DNA from: an uncultured Sphingomonas sp.
GTDB taxonomy: Bacteria; Pseudomonadota; Alphaproteobacteria; Sphingomonadales; Sphingomonadaceae
Direction: 5' to 3'
Assembly: GCF_902806285.1 (NCBI RefSeq)
Contig: NZ_CADCWA010000014.1
Span: 1 to 32,453 of the forward strand
DNA length: 32,453 nucleotides
Part shown: in pieces, positions 1-7,727 of the stretch
Position numbering within the stretch: position 1 is the first letter of the stretch
Layout of the letters: each line of letters begins with the position of its first letter
Translations under genes and position numbers: made by a program
Notes under the pieces: model-generated
The model's database searches: none
What the model was told of the DNA's origin: nothing
What the model saw: the letters and a program-made list of their open reading frames with translations, nothing else

Positions 1-2
1 TT

Positions 3-2075
3 CCGATCTTCACGCGCGCAGGCGCGGCGGACACGCTGACGATCGACCTTTCCGCCGGGCCGCAGCCGCCGACGCTGGACAGCGTCGCGGGCGCGCTCAG
101 CGCGGCGATCGCGGCGGTACCCATGACGGGCCCGGACGGCACCCCGGTGCTGGACGCGAGCGGCCAGACGGTCAAGCGCTGGGGCACCAGCTTCTCGGTG
201 GTGAAGTCGGCCGCCGGCTGGGGGCTGCAACTGAACACGGCCGGGATCGAGGAAGTGTCCCTGTTCCAAGAGGGCGCGGCCGACACGCTGGTCGTGGCTG
301 CCGGGCAGTCGGGGGCCGGGCAAGCCGCCGCGACCAGCGTGATGCGCTTCGACCTGTCCGGCGGCCAACTTGCGCGCGCCAACCTCGCCACGCTGGGCGC
401 GGTCGACGGGGACGCCACCGCCGCTGGCCGCCTGCTGCCACCGCCCGCCCCGGTAACGGTTGCGGCGCCGGTGCACAGCTCGGGCATGGTCACGGCGGCG
501 GATGGCTTCACCTACATCGTGGGCACGACCGCGGGCGACCTCGCCGGCAACCTTGGCGACGGCCGCGACGACCTCATGTTGACCAAGCTCGACCCGGCCG
601 GCGGCATCGTCTGGCAGCGGACGCTCGGGACCGCGGGATCCGCGGAAGGCTCCGCCGTCAGCATTGCGGCGAACGGCGACATCATCGTCGCGGGTACGGC
701 CGAGGGCGATGCGGACGGCGCGGGCAGCGATGGCGACATGCTGGTCGCGCGCTACTCGCCCGCCGGCGACGAGCGCTTCCTGACGCTGGTTCGGTCCGCC
801 GGCGCTGACGCAGCCACTGCGGTGACCGAAGCGGCGGACGGAAGCATCGTCGTTGGCGGGCGCACCGCCGCCGGCGCGACCCTTGCCCGGCTCGACGCGA
901 GCGGACGCCTGTTGGCGCGCCGCCTGCTGGACGGAGGCGCCGGCGCATCGGTCCGGGCGCTGCAGACGGCTCCCGACGGCTCGGTGATGGCGCTGAGCAG
1001 CGAAGGCGGCCGCGGCGTGCTGCGGCGGCTTGGTGCTGGCTCGGTGACCGTCGACGCGGCACAGCTCGACCTGGGCACGGTCGACGCCCGGACCCTGGCG
1101 GTGGCCGCGGACGGCCGGATCGCAGTTGGCGGCCTGCGCGGCGGCAATGGAGTGGTCGCGGTGGTCGACTCCGCGATGACGGCGGTCCGCGAGATCGGGG
1201 TTGCAAGCGGGGGCGACGATCGGGTCGATAGTCTCGCCTGGCTGGGCAACGACCTGTACGCGGGCGGCCGCACCGACGGAACGCTCGGCCCCGCCAAATA
1301 CGGCGCGGTCGATGGCTTTGTCGCACGGATCGACACGGCCGCGGGGACCATTGCCACCCTCCAGCAATGGGGCCGGCCGGGAGCGCGAACCGAGCCGGTG
1401 CAGCTCGCGGTCGGACGCGGGCTCGACACCGATGTTCCTGCGCTCGGTCTCCGTCCGGGCGTGCTCAACCCCGCCGACAGCGCCAGGCTCGTCGCCCAGA
1501 CCAGCATCCGCGCGGGCGACCGCTTCAGCCTGCGCCTCGACGAGGGAAGCGTCCGCGAGTTCGCCATCGCTGCCGAGGATACGCTCGCCAGCCTCGCCGC
1601 GCGTATCTCCGCCGCACTCGGCCGGAACGTGGGCGCAACCCTCGCCAAGGTCGAGGGCGGCATCGCGCTTCGCCTTGAAGCCAAGCCGGGCCACTCGCTC
1701 CAGCTGATCGCCGGTCCGGAAGGCCGTGATGCGCTTGCCAAGCTCGGCCTTGCGCCATCGCGGCTCACCGCCGCCGCTCCGACCAGCGCCAAGGCACCCC
1801 GCGTGACGCCCGGAGGCCATTATGGCTTGGAGCTGAGCACGGCGCTTTCGATCGGCGACGTCGCGTCGGCCACCCTCGCGCTCGGCAAGCTGGGCGCGGC
1901 AATCGGCACGACCCAGTCGGCGTACCGCTCGCTCTACTGGGACGAGAACAAGGAGGCGATCGTGAACGGCGGCACCTCGGGCCGGCTATCGCCTTATCTG
2001 GGCCGCCAACTTGCCCGCTACCAGGACGCGCTGTCGCGGCTCGGCGGCGGCACCTCCTTCACCACAGGACTCTGA
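3..2075 (+). CDS. flaEY: FlaEY-like flagellar regulatory protein, 5'-truncated by the window edge
   Basis: The reading frame is open from the first bases of the window, so the true start lies to the left; the first in-frame ATG at 123 is internal. The visible 690 or so residues carry repeated blade-like units (GAADTLVVAAGQSG, DGSIVVGGRTAAG, DGRIAVGGLRGG) typical of a beta-propeller, around residues 100-430 of the visible part. A C-terminal segment with DVASATLALGKLG and QSAYRSLYWDENK follows. Proteins of this shape next to flgB are called regulatory protein FlaEY in Caulobacter and sphingomonads (from memory). No helix-turn-helix is visible, so the regulatory label is family-based and its biochemical role is unknown. 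It ends 5 nt before flgB, which suggests one transcript. A structural or secreted flagellar role is an alternative. Confidence 0.6.
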   Translation, partial: PIFTRAGAADTLTIDLSAGPQPPTLDSVAGALSAAIAAVPMTGPDGTPVLDASGQTVKRWGTSFSVVKSAAGWGLQLNTAGIEEVSLFQEGAADTLVVAAGQSGAGQAAATSVMRFDLSGGQLARANLATLGAVDGDATAAGRLLPPPAPVTVAAPVHSSGMVTAADGFTYIVGTTAGDLAGNLGDGRDDLMLTKLDPAGGIVWQRTLGTAGSAEGSAVSIAANGDIIVAGTAEGDADGAGSDGDMLVARYSPAGDERFLTLVRSAGADAATAVTEAADGSIVVGGRTAAGATLARLDASGRLLARRLLDGGAGASVRALQTAPDGSVMALSSEGGRGVLRRLGAGSVTVDAAQLDLGTVDARTLAVAADGRIAVGGLRGGNGVVAVVDSAMTAVREIGVASGGDDRVDSLAWLGNDLYAGGRTDGTLGPAKYGAVDGFVARIDTAAGTIATLQQWGRPGARTEPVQLAVGRGLDTDVPALGLRPGVLNPADSARLVAQTSIRAGDRFSLRLDEGSVREFAIAAEDTLASLAARISAALGRNVGATLAKVEGGIALRLEAKPGHSLQLIAGPEGRDALAKLGLAPSRLTAAAPTSAKAPRVTPGGHYGLELSTALSIGDVASATLALGKLGAAIGTTQSAYRSLYWDENKEAIVNGGTSGRLSPYLGRQLARYQDALSRLGGGTSFTTGL

Positions 2076-2080
2076 CCCGA

Positions 2081-2503
2081 ATGACGGACCTTCCGCGCAT
2101 CTTCGCAGGCATCGCCGCCGGCCTGCACCATCTGTCCGACCGGCAGCGGGTGATCGCGGGCAACATCGCCAACAGCGACACGCCCGGCTTCAAGGCGCTT
2201 ACGGTGGAGGAGCCCGACTTCTCGACGCTGCTCGGCAGGCCGTCGGGGGGGCGCCGCGTTGCCCGCCCGACCGTCGCGCTCACCGGCACCATGACGGCGC
2301 TGGGCGCGACCCGGCCGGCATCTGCGGCGCGGATCGTCGAGGAGCGGGATATCAGCGAAACCAAGCCGGACGGCAACAACGTCACCCTGGAGGACCAGTT
2401 GATGCGGATGGGGCAGGTGCAGGCGGACTATGCGACGCTGACCAACCTTTATGCCAAGCAGCTCAAGCTGCTCAAGACCGCCCTCGGACGGAGCGGCGGC
2501 TGA
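2081..2503 (+). CDS. flgB: Flagellar basal-body rod protein FlgB
   Basis: FlgB is a proximal rod subunit of the periplasmic flagellar axis, assembled with FlgC, FlgF and FliE. At 140 residues the length is normal. The N-terminal segment (QRVIAGNIANSDTPGFKA, about residues 22-40) is the signature flagellar rod/hook motif, and the C-terminal half ends in a helix (DQLMRMGQVQADYATLTNLY) as in other rod proteins. The ATG is 5 nt after the FlaEY-like stop. flgC and fliE, often adjacent to flgB, are instead about 4.5 kb away on the opposite strand, so the rod operon is split here. The gene ends just before a long inverted repeat that separates it from the convergent flgN-like gene. Confidence 0.93.
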   Translation: MTDLPRIFAGIAAGLHHLSDRQRVIAGNIANSDTPGFKALTVEEPDFSTLLGRPSGGRRVARPTVALTGTMTALGATRPASAARIVEERDISETKPDGNNVTLEDQLMRMGQVQADYATLTNLYAKQLKLLKTALGRSGG

Positions 2504-2546
2504 TCGGCTCGGGTCCGGACCCGTAAAGCGCGATGGCCGTGACGAT

Positions 2547-2635
2547 GCGGGTTCCGGCGCAGGAGGGGAAGCGAGGAGGCAGCGATGTCATCGCATCGTG
2601 ACCGATGAGCGACGCCCTCCTGCGCCGGAACCCGC
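2547..2635. terminator. Perfect 21-bp inverted repeat between convergent flgB and flgN-like genes
   Basis: The left arm (2547-2567, core GGTTCCGGCGCAGGAGGG) and right arm (2615-2635) are exact reverse complements, separated by 47 nt. It sits in the 181-nt gap between two convergent transcription units, where a bidirectional terminator is expected. There is no T-tract, so Rho-independent action is uncertain. The arm resembles the dispersed palindromes elsewhere in the window (GGCGCAGG core), so it may also be a member of that repeat family. Confidence 0.6.
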
Positions 2636-2684
2636 CCGCCGCTTCGCGGTCGATCTCGGCCACCGCGATTTGTGGGTCTGGATC

Positions 2685-3101
2685 CTAAAGGCTGGCGTTG
2701 ATCGAGATCGGCGCGGGCAGCTCGGTCCGCCGCACGCCGCCGGTTGCAGCATAGGTCTCCGAACGGTTTCCGCCCAGCCGCTTGGCTTCGGCCGCAATCG
2801 CGTCCAGCAGCTCGCGCGACAGCTCGATCCGGCGCTGGAGCATCCGGCCGTTCTCCGCCGCTGCCACCTGCAGCTCGCGGACCAGCGCCGCCAGCCCCGA
2901 GTCCGCCTCCAACATCCGTTCGCGCCAGTTCGCGTCCTCGCGGCCCGCTTCGGCGACCAGCTTCTCAAGCCGCGCGGTGAGCTTCAGCTTGGCCGCGGCC
3001 AACTCCCGCACCTCCGCGCTTCGCCCCGCCTGCAGCAGCGCCGTCTCGTCCCGCATGACCGCCACCAGCGAGCCAATGACTTCCCGAAGCGCTTCGGTCA
3101 T
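2685..3101 (-). CDS. FlgN-like flagellar chaperone (coiled-coil, 138 aa)
   Basis: This is a mostly helical protein of 138 residues with heptad-like runs (LAAAKLKLTARLEKLVAEAG, ELQVAAAENGRMLQRRIELS). It ends in a non-helical tail containing YAATGGVRR. Size, helicity and a position right after flgJ fit FlgN, the export chaperone for hook-associated proteins FlgK and FlgL. The C-terminal tail also resembles the short tails seen in FlgN-like proteins. Its ATG overlaps the flgJ stop by 4 nt (ATGA), so the two are probably translationally coupled. Sequence similarity among FlgN proteins is low, so the name rests on size, shape and position, and I leave the symbol blank. Confidence 0.65.
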   Translation of the reverse strand: MTEALREVIGSLVAVMRDETALLQAGRSAEVRELAAAKLKLTARLEKLVAEAGREDANWRERMLEADSGLAALVRELQVAAAENGRMLQRRIELSRELLDAIAAEAKRLGGNRSETYAATGGVRRTELPAPISINASL

Positions 3102-3373
3102 TCCCCTTCTCCTTGAAGCCGCAGGATCTGCTGCAGCACCGCGGGAGCAAGGCCGAGCCCGCCCCCCTTCGCGATGTCCGTTCCCAGCTGCTCGGCGAGC
3201 ACGCCGCGGAACATCTCCTCGCCGTGACCGCCGCCGAAGCCATCGTCGACCTCGACGCTTTCCAGCATCAGCTTGGCGACCGCGCCCGCGAAAACGGCCT
3301 CGAACTCGCGCGCGGTCTTCCCCGCGGCTTCCCGCCTGGGTGCGCCTGCTGAGACGCCCGCGATGTCCATCAT
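3098..3373 (-). CDS. flgJ: Rod-binding protein, FlgJ N-terminal domain type
   Basis: This 91-residue protein matches the rod-binding domain of FlgJ: AREFEAVFAGAVAKLMLESV, then GGGHGEEMFRGVLAEQLGTDIAKGGGLGLAPAVLQQIL. The muramidase domain found in gamma-proteobacterial FlgJ is absent, as is usual in alphaproteobacteria, where a separate lytic enzyme does that job. It caps the growing rod in the periplasm. The first ATG (3371-3373) overlaps the flgI TGA by 4 nt; a second ATG directly follows (3368-3370), and either could be used. The stop overlaps the start of the flgN-like gene in the same way, so flgI-flgJ-flgN-like forms a coupled trio. Confidence 0.88.
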   Translation of the reverse strand: MMDIAGVSAGAPRREAAGKTAREFEAVFAGAVAKLMLESVEVDDGFGGGHGEEMFRGVLAEQLGTDIAKGGGLGLAPAVLQQILRLQGEGE

Positions 3374-4458
3374 TGCACCTCGATCTCGGCCTGCAGCGCG
3401 CCTGCGCTCTTGACCGCCTGAAGAATGGTGATGAGGTCGCGCGGACTGACGCCCAGCGCGTTGAGCCCGGCGACCAGCTGCCGCAGGGTCGCGCCTTCCA
3501 TCATCGCCAGCGAGCGCCCGCTGCCATCGTCGACCTCGACCGCCGTGCGCGGCACCACCGCCGTGCCGCCGCCGCCAAGCGGCTCGGGCTGAACGGCTTG
3601 CGGGCTTTCCGCGACGCTGATCGTCAGCCCGCCCTGCGCCACCGCGACCGGGCTGAGCTTGACGTCCGCGGTCATCACCACCGTGCCCGATGCCTCGTTG
3701 ACGATGACCCGCGCGGGCTGATCGACCTGGACGGGAAGGTTCTCGACCTGGGTATAAAGGTCCACCAGCGGCAGCCCGGCCGCGCGCAGCTCCACCGTGG
3801 CGGGATCGAGCACCGCCGCCGCACCGGGAAAGCGGCCCTCGATCGCTCCGGCGATGCGCTGCGCGGTGGTGAAGTCGGGGTTGCGCAGCGCCAGCTTCAG
3901 CCGCGTCGCCGAACGGAGGTCGTACGCGACTTCCCGCTCGACGATCGCGCCGCCGGCGATCCTGGCGGAGGTCATCACCCCGCGGCCGACCTTGGCCGCC
4001 GCGCCCTGCGCCTTGAAGCCGGACACGGCCACCGACCCTTGCGCCATTGCGTAAACCTGACCGTCCAGCCCGCGCAGCGGCGAGGCGAGCAGCGTTCCGC
4101 CCTGCAGGCTGGAGGCGTCGCCCATCGCGGACACCTGCACATCGATCGTCGAACCCGCGCGCGCGAACGGCGGCAAGGTCGCGGTAACCGTCACCGCCGC
4201 CACGTTCTGGATGCGCATGTCGCTGCCGCGCACGTTGACACCGAGCCGCTCGAGCATGGCCTGCAGCGACTCCTCGGTGAACGGGCTGTTGCGCAGCCGG
4301 TCGCCGGTGCCGGCCAGGCCGACCACCAAGCCGTAGCCGATCAGCTGGTTGGCCCGCACATTCTCGACCGAGACGATATCCTTGATCCGCGGGGCAGCCT
4401 GCGCCTCCCGGGCCAGCAGCGCCGACCCGGCGATCAGCAAGACGGTGGGAAAGCGCAT
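3370..4458 (-). CDS. flgI: Flagellar P-ring protein FlgI
   Basis: FlgI forms the P-ring around the rod in the peptidoglycan layer. The 362-residue length is typical. A Sec signal peptide is visible (hydrophobic VLLIAGSALLA, likely cut after AQA at residue 21). The mature start RIKDIVSVENVRANQLIGYG and the GLVVGLAGTGD motif are hallmarks of the family; further conserved runs are NVAAVTVTATLPPF and RVIVNEASGTVVM. The C-terminus (LNALGVSPRDLITILQAVKSAGAL) is also canonical. It heads the leftward unit flgI-flgJ-flgN-like, with a 97-nt gap upstream to flhB that contains a palindrome at 4513-4527. Confidence 0.96.
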   Translation of the reverse strand: MRFPTVLLIAGSALLAREAQAAPRIKDIVSVENVRANQLIGYGLVVGLAGTGDRLRNSPFTEESLQAMLERLGVNVRGSDMRIQNVAAVTVTATLPPFARAGSTIDVQVSAMGDASSLQGGTLLASPLRGLDGQVYAMAQGSVAVSGFKAQGAAAKVGRGVMTSARIAGGAIVEREVAYDLRSATRLKLALRNPDFTTAQRIAGAIEGRFPGAAAVLDPATVELRAAGLPLVDLYTQVENLPVQVDQPARVIVNEASGTVVMTADVKLSPVAVAQGGLTISVAESPQAVQPEPLGGGGTAVVPRTAVEVDDGSGRSLAMMEGATLRQLVAGLNALGVSPRDLITILQAVKSAGALQAEIEVQ

Positions 4459-4512
4459 AACAGCCCCTCATGCGCGGATGCGCCCGCACTACTCATCTTA
4501 TAGAAGGCGCTG

Positions 4513-4527
4513 CGGCAAATCTTGCCG
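4513..4527. promoter_or_regulatory. Perfect palindrome CGGCAAATCTTGCCG upstream of flgI (candidate operator)
   Basis: This is a 6-bp perfect inverted repeat (CGGCAA/TTGCCG) around a 3-nt centre, 55-69 nt upstream of the flgI start, in the only gap within the leftward flagellar block. A close variant sits at 7416-7430 between flgC and fliN. Its position suggests a binding site for a flagellar regulator. It recalls the ftr enhancer elements bound by FlbD in Caulobacter, but that comparison is from memory and unverified. Confidence 0.5.
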
Positions 4528-4555
4528 TACGCCCGCAATTGCCGCCGGCCCGCCG

Positions 4556-5620
4556 TCACCGCCGGGCGCGGGCGAGCTCCATCACATAGCTGATGATCTC
4601 GGCCACGGCCGCATAATGCTCGAGCGGGATCGGCCGGTCGACCTCCGCGCTGGCGTAGAGCGCGCGGGCCAGCGGCGGGCTTTCGACGATCGGCACCTTG
4701 TGCTCGCCCGCGACCTCGCGGATGCGCAGGGCCAGCAGGTCGGCGCCCTTGGCGACCACCACCGGCGCGCGCATGGCGCCATGGTCGTAGCGCAGCGCCA
4801 CCGCATAATGGGTCGGGTTGGTGAGGATCACGCTGGCGGTGGGCACCGCGGCCATGATCCGGCTGCGCACCCGGGCCGCACCGATCTGCCGCTGGCGGGC
4901 CTTCACGGCAGGATCGCCGTCGTTCTGCTTGTGCTCGTCGCGGACCTCCTGCAGCGACATGCGCATCCGATTGAGAAAAGCGCGGTGCTGCCAGACGAAA
5001 TCAAAGGCGGCGATCGCGGCGACCAGCAGCAGCACGGAACGGAGCATGTCGGCGACGAGCGTGCCCGCGACCCGGGCGATGCCCAGCGGATGGAGGCCTA
5101 CCAGCTGTTCCGTTCCCGCCAGCCGCGGCTGCAGGATGGCGACGCAGACCGCCAGCACCGCCGCGCACTTGGCGACGGTCTTGACGAACTCCACCAGACC
5201 CTGCTTGCCGAAGGTGCGGGTAAAGCTCGCCACCGGGTTCACCCGCGACCATTTGGGCTTCAGCCGCGCGGCGGCGAGCGTCGGCCGGCCTTGCGCGAAG
5301 GCGATCAGGCAAGCAAAGCCGAACAGCGCGCCCAGCAGGGGCAGCAGCGTTGCGGCGACCTCGCCCAGCAGGCCGCCGGTGAAATGCGTCGCATCGCCGG
5401 TATCGACGCGCAGGCGGCCGGCGCTGCGCCACAGGTCGGCCGACAGCTCGGCAAGTTCAACCAGGACGGACGCGCCGAGCGTTCCTCCGGCCGCCCACAT
5501 GCCCAGCAGCATGACCGCGTGCCGCATCTCCGGCGAAGTGGCGACCTCGCCCCGCTTGCGCGCGTCGTCCAGGCGCTTGGGCGTCGGGTCGTGGGTCTTG
5601 CCCTCCTTGTCCTCAGACAT
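4556..5620 (-). CDS. flhB: Flagellar export apparatus protein FlhB
   Basis: FlhB is the substrate-specificity switch of the flagellar type III export gate in the inner membrane. The N-terminus is canonical (GKTHDPTPKRLDDARKRGEVATSPE), followed by four hydrophobic segments. The autocleavage motif NPTH is intact at residues 268-271, followed by YAVALRYDHG and the conserved GADLLALRIREVA and PPLARALY. The length of 354 is normal. Its ATG (5618-5620) overlaps the end of fliR by 8 nt, indicating coupling. It is the last gene of flgC-fliE-fliQ-fliR-flhB. flhA, normally its partner, is not in the window. Confidence 0.96.
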   Translation of the reverse strand: MSEDKEGKTHDPTPKRLDDARKRGEVATSPEMRHAVMLLGMWAAGGTLGASVLVELAELSADLWRSAGRLRVDTGDATHFTGGLLGEVAATLLPLLGALFGFACLIAFAQGRPTLAAARLKPKWSRVNPVASFTRTFGKQGLVEFVKTVAKCAAVLAVCVAILQPRLAGTEQLVGLHPLGIARVAGTLVADMLRSVLLLVAAIAAFDFVWQHRAFLNRMRMSLQEVRDEHKQNDGDPAVKARQRQIGAARVRSRIMAAVPTASVILTNPTHYAVALRYDHGAMRAPVVVAKGADLLALRIREVAGEHKVPIVESPPLARALYASAEVDRPIPLEHYAAVAEIISYVMELARARR

Positions 5621-6383
5621 GGACCCACCCGCCGCTCAGCCACTCCGCGAAACGGTCGGCGAACAGGCTCAACATGGCCCCGGCGGTGACCGCCAGCAGC
5701 GACAGGCCGAGCAGCAGGTTGAGCGGCTGGACGATGAAGAAGATCTGGATCTGGGGCGCCAGTCGCGAGGCGAAGCCCACCGCGACGCTGAACACCATCC
5801 CATAGATCATGAACGGCGCGGCGAGGCTGACTGCCAGCAGCGTGGCCTTGCCCGCGGTGGCGCTTGCCAGGCTTGCCCAGTCGGCGGCGTTCGGGACGCT
5901 GCCCGCGGGGAACAGCTGATAGGAGCCGACGATCGCGCTGATCCATAGATGGTGCACGTTGAACGCGAAGCAGAGCAGGGCCGCGGCAACCGCGAACCAT
6001 TTGGCCAGCACCGGCGCCTGCCCGTTCACCGACGGATCCCACACCAGCGCGGTGGTGAGGCCGATCTGCAGGCTGACCAGCGACCCCGCCATCGCCGCCG
6101 CCTGGAAGAAGATCCGCACCAGCATGCCGAAGGCCAAGCCGGTCAGCAGCTCGGCCAGCACCGTGCCGAGCAGCGCCACGTCCGCCTGCGCCGCCAGCGG
6201 CGTAACCGCCCGCCGCAGCAGGCCGAACAGCGCAGCGGTCATGCCCACCGCAAGCAGCAGGCGCACCTGTCCCGGCACCGCCTCCTCTGAGAAGACCGGC
6301 AGCAGCATCAGCACCGCGCCGATCCGGGCGAACAGGATCAGGAACGCCGTCGCCAGCAGCGGCAGCTCGGCCGCGAACGCCAT
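5613..6383 (-). CDS. fliR: Flagellar export gate protein FliR
   Basis: FliR is an inner-membrane export-gate component that assembles with FliP and FliQ. The 256 residues hold about six hydrophobic segments. Typical family features are the N-terminal LLATAFLILFARIGAVLMLLPVF, then PGQVRLLLAVGMTAAL, the ELLTGLAFGMLVRIFFQAA region and QIGLTTALVWDPS. The start ATG (6381-6383) is 1 nt from the fliQ stop, and its 3' end overlaps the flhB start by 8 nt. The order fliQ-fliR-flhB is common. Confidence 0.95.
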   Translation of the reverse strand: MAFAAELPLLATAFLILFARIGAVLMLLPVFSEEAVPGQVRLLLAVGMTAALFGLLRRAVTPLAAQADVALLGTVLAELLTGLAFGMLVRIFFQAAAMAGSLVSLQIGLTTALVWDPSVNGQAPVLAKWFAVAAALLCFAFNVHHLWISAIVGSYQLFPAGSVPNAADWASLASATAGKATLLAVSLAAPFMIYGMVFSVAVGFASRLAPQIQIFFIVQPLNLLLGLSLLAVTAGAMLSLFADRFAEWLSGGWVHV

Positions 6384-6384
6384 G

Positions 6385-6648
6385 TCAGCCCGCGACGATG
6401 CGGTCGCGCATCAGCTGGGTGAAACTGCCCATCGCCTGCCCCATCATCGGCAAGGTCATCAGCAGCACCATGCCGAGCACGAGCAGCTTGGGCACAAAGG
6501 TCAGCGTCATCTCCTGAACCTGGGTGAGCGCCTGCAACAGGCCGATCACCACCCCGGTGATCAAGGAGGCGATCAGCAACGGACCTGCGACCGCGATCAG
6601 CAGCAGCAGCGCGGCACGGGTGAGTTCCATGACGTCGGACGCGCTCAT
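6385..6648 (-). CDS. fliQ: Flagellar export gate protein FliQ
   Basis: FliQ is a small two-helix membrane subunit of the export gate. At 87 residues, with two hydrophobic helices (AALLLLIAVAGPLLIASLITGVVIGLLQA and the later LLVLGMVLLMTLP run) joined by a QALTQVQEMTLTFVPK loop, it matches the family exactly; the loop is strongly conserved. The start at 6648 is 3 nt from the fliE stop. fliP, which normally precedes fliQ, is missing here; fliE takes its place. Confidence 0.95.
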   Translation of the reverse strand: MSASDVMELTRAALLLLIAVAGPLLIASLITGVVIGLLQALTQVQEMTLTFVPKLLVLGMVLLMTLPMMGQAMGSFTQLMRDRIVAG

Positions 6649-6651
6649 CGC

Positions 6652-6966
6652 TCAGATCTGCATCCGCATGATGTCTTGGTAGGCGTTGACCACCCGGTCC
6701 CGCACCGCGACCACCGTTTCGAGCGCTGTTTCCGCGGCGCCGATGGCGGTCACCACGTCGATGAGGTCCCCCTTGCCAGCGATCTGCTGCGCAGTCGCCG
6801 TTTCCGCCGCGCGCAGGCCCTCGGCCGCGGGCTTGACCAGTCCGTCCACCATCGCCGCAAAGCCGCTTGTTCCGGCTTCAGTCGTCGGCGGAGCAGCCGC
6901 CGCCCGGGCTGCGGTGCCGAGGACGCGGCCATAGGCGCTGGCCGCGTCGAGCGCGTTCAAGGACAT
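6652..6966 (-). CDS. fliE: Flagellar hook-basal body protein FliE
   Basis: FliE joins the MS-ring to the proximal rod. The 104-residue protein has a variable N-terminus and the conserved C-terminal half (about residues 60-104: GDLIDVVTAIGAAETALETVVAVRD, then RVVNAYQDIMRMQI). The terminal YQDIMRMQI is diagnostic. It lies between flgC (15 nt upstream) and fliQ (3 nt downstream), consistent with a flgC-fliE-fliQ-fliR-flhB operon. Confidence 0.93.
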   Translation of the reverse strand: MSLNALDAASAYGRVLGTAARAAAAPPTTEAGTSGFAAMVDGLVKPAAEGLRAAETATAQQIAGKGDLIDVVTAIGAAETALETVVAVRDRVVNAYQDIMRMQI

Positions 6967-6981
6967 GTTCGATTGCTCCCC

Positions 6982-7371
6982 TTATTTGATGAGGTCGATC
7001 GTGCGCAGCGCCATGCTGCGCGCCGCATCGATGGCGTTGAGGTTGGATTCATAGCTGCGCTGCGCCGCCTTCATGTCGGCGGTCTCAACCAGGCTGTTGA
7101 CGTTGGGCTTCAGCACGTAACCGTTCGCGTCCGCCGCCGGATGGCCCGGCTGGTAGGTCCGCTGGAACTCGCTCCGATCCGTCTCGATCGACCGGACCTG
7201 GACCCCGCCCTCGTCCGGCCGGAGCACGGCGAGCTTGCGCCGGTAAGGCGTTCCGCCCGGAGTGCCGGCCACCGAGTCCGCGTTGGCGAGGTTCTCCGCG
7301 ATCACCCGCATGCGCAGGCTTTGCGCACGCAGGGCGGAGCCCGAGATGCCGGTGATCGCCTTCAAGTCCAT
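6982..7371 (-). CDS. flgC: Flagellar basal-body rod protein FlgC
   Basis: FlgC is a proximal rod subunit. The N-terminal rod motif SLRMRVIAENLANADSVAGTPGG (about residues 19-41) and the C-terminal region (GYVLKPNVNSLVETADMKAAQRSYESNLNAI, ending SMALRTIDLIK) are typical, and the length of 129 is near normal. It is the first gene of the leftward flagellar operon and diverges from fliN across a 118-nt gap that holds a candidate operator at 7416-7430. Confidence 0.95.
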   Translation of the reverse strand: MDLKAITGISGSALRAQSLRMRVIAENLANADSVAGTPGGTPYRRKLAVLRPDEGGVQVRSIETDRSEFQRTYQPGHPAADANGYVLKPNVNSLVETADMKAAQRSYESNLNAIDAARSMALRTIDLIK

Positions 7372-7415
7372 GCCGTCCTCCCCCGAGCGGGCTCCGCCCC
7401 CTGCCTGCTCATTGT

Positions 7416-7430
7416 AGGAAGATTTTGCCT
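7416..7430. promoter_or_regulatory. Near-palindrome AGGAAGATTTTGCCT between divergent flgC and fliN
   Basis: This is an imperfect inverted repeat whose reverse strand reads AGGCAAAATCTTCCT. It shares the GGCAA-(A)ATCTT-GCC layout with the perfect palindrome upstream of flgI at 4513-4527. It lies 45-59 nt from the flgC start and 60-74 nt from the fliN start, so one site could serve both directions. Confidence 0.45.
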
Positions 7431-7489
7431 AGTGCGGCCGAACGCCCGGTTTTCGGAACCTATAAGGAACCACGAGGGAGGGCCGCAGC

Positions 7490-7723
7490 ATGGTCGGGCT
7501 CAGAAGCGTTCACGTCCAGGTCGCGGTGGTGCTCGGCTCCACCCGGCTGCCGATCCGCGAGATCCTCAAGATGGGGCGCGGCACCACCATCCCGCTCGAC
7601 GGCGGGGCGGACGACCTCAGCGAGCTTCACGCCAACGGCCTCCCGATCGCCCGCGGACGGATGCAGGTGGCGGGCGAGCGCCTGTGGCTGCAAGTCACCG
7701 AACTGCTCGCCCCGGCGGACTGA
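7490..7723 (+). CDS. fliN: Flagellar motor switch protein FliN
   Basis: FliN is the C-ring subunit of the motor switch. This 77-residue version consists almost only of the SpoA domain: VHVQVAVVLGSTRLPIREILKMGRGTTIPLD and ANGLPIARGRMQVAGERLWLQVTEL. Longer FliN proteins carry an N-terminal tail that is absent here, as in many alphaproteobacteria. A GGGAGG ribosome-binding site lies about 7 nt before the ATG. fliO follows after 4 nt. fliM, usually adjacent, is not present. Confidence 0.92.
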   Translation: MVGLRSVHVQVAVVLGSTRLPIREILKMGRGTTIPLDGGADDLSELHANGLPIARGRMQVAGERLWLQVTELLAPAD

Positions 7724-7727
7724 ACCG

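Noticed and set aside
4459-4555. GG-N10-GC sigma-54-like element upstream of flgI
   Set aside because: Only the GG and GC pairs match; this is expected by chance in GC-rich sequence.
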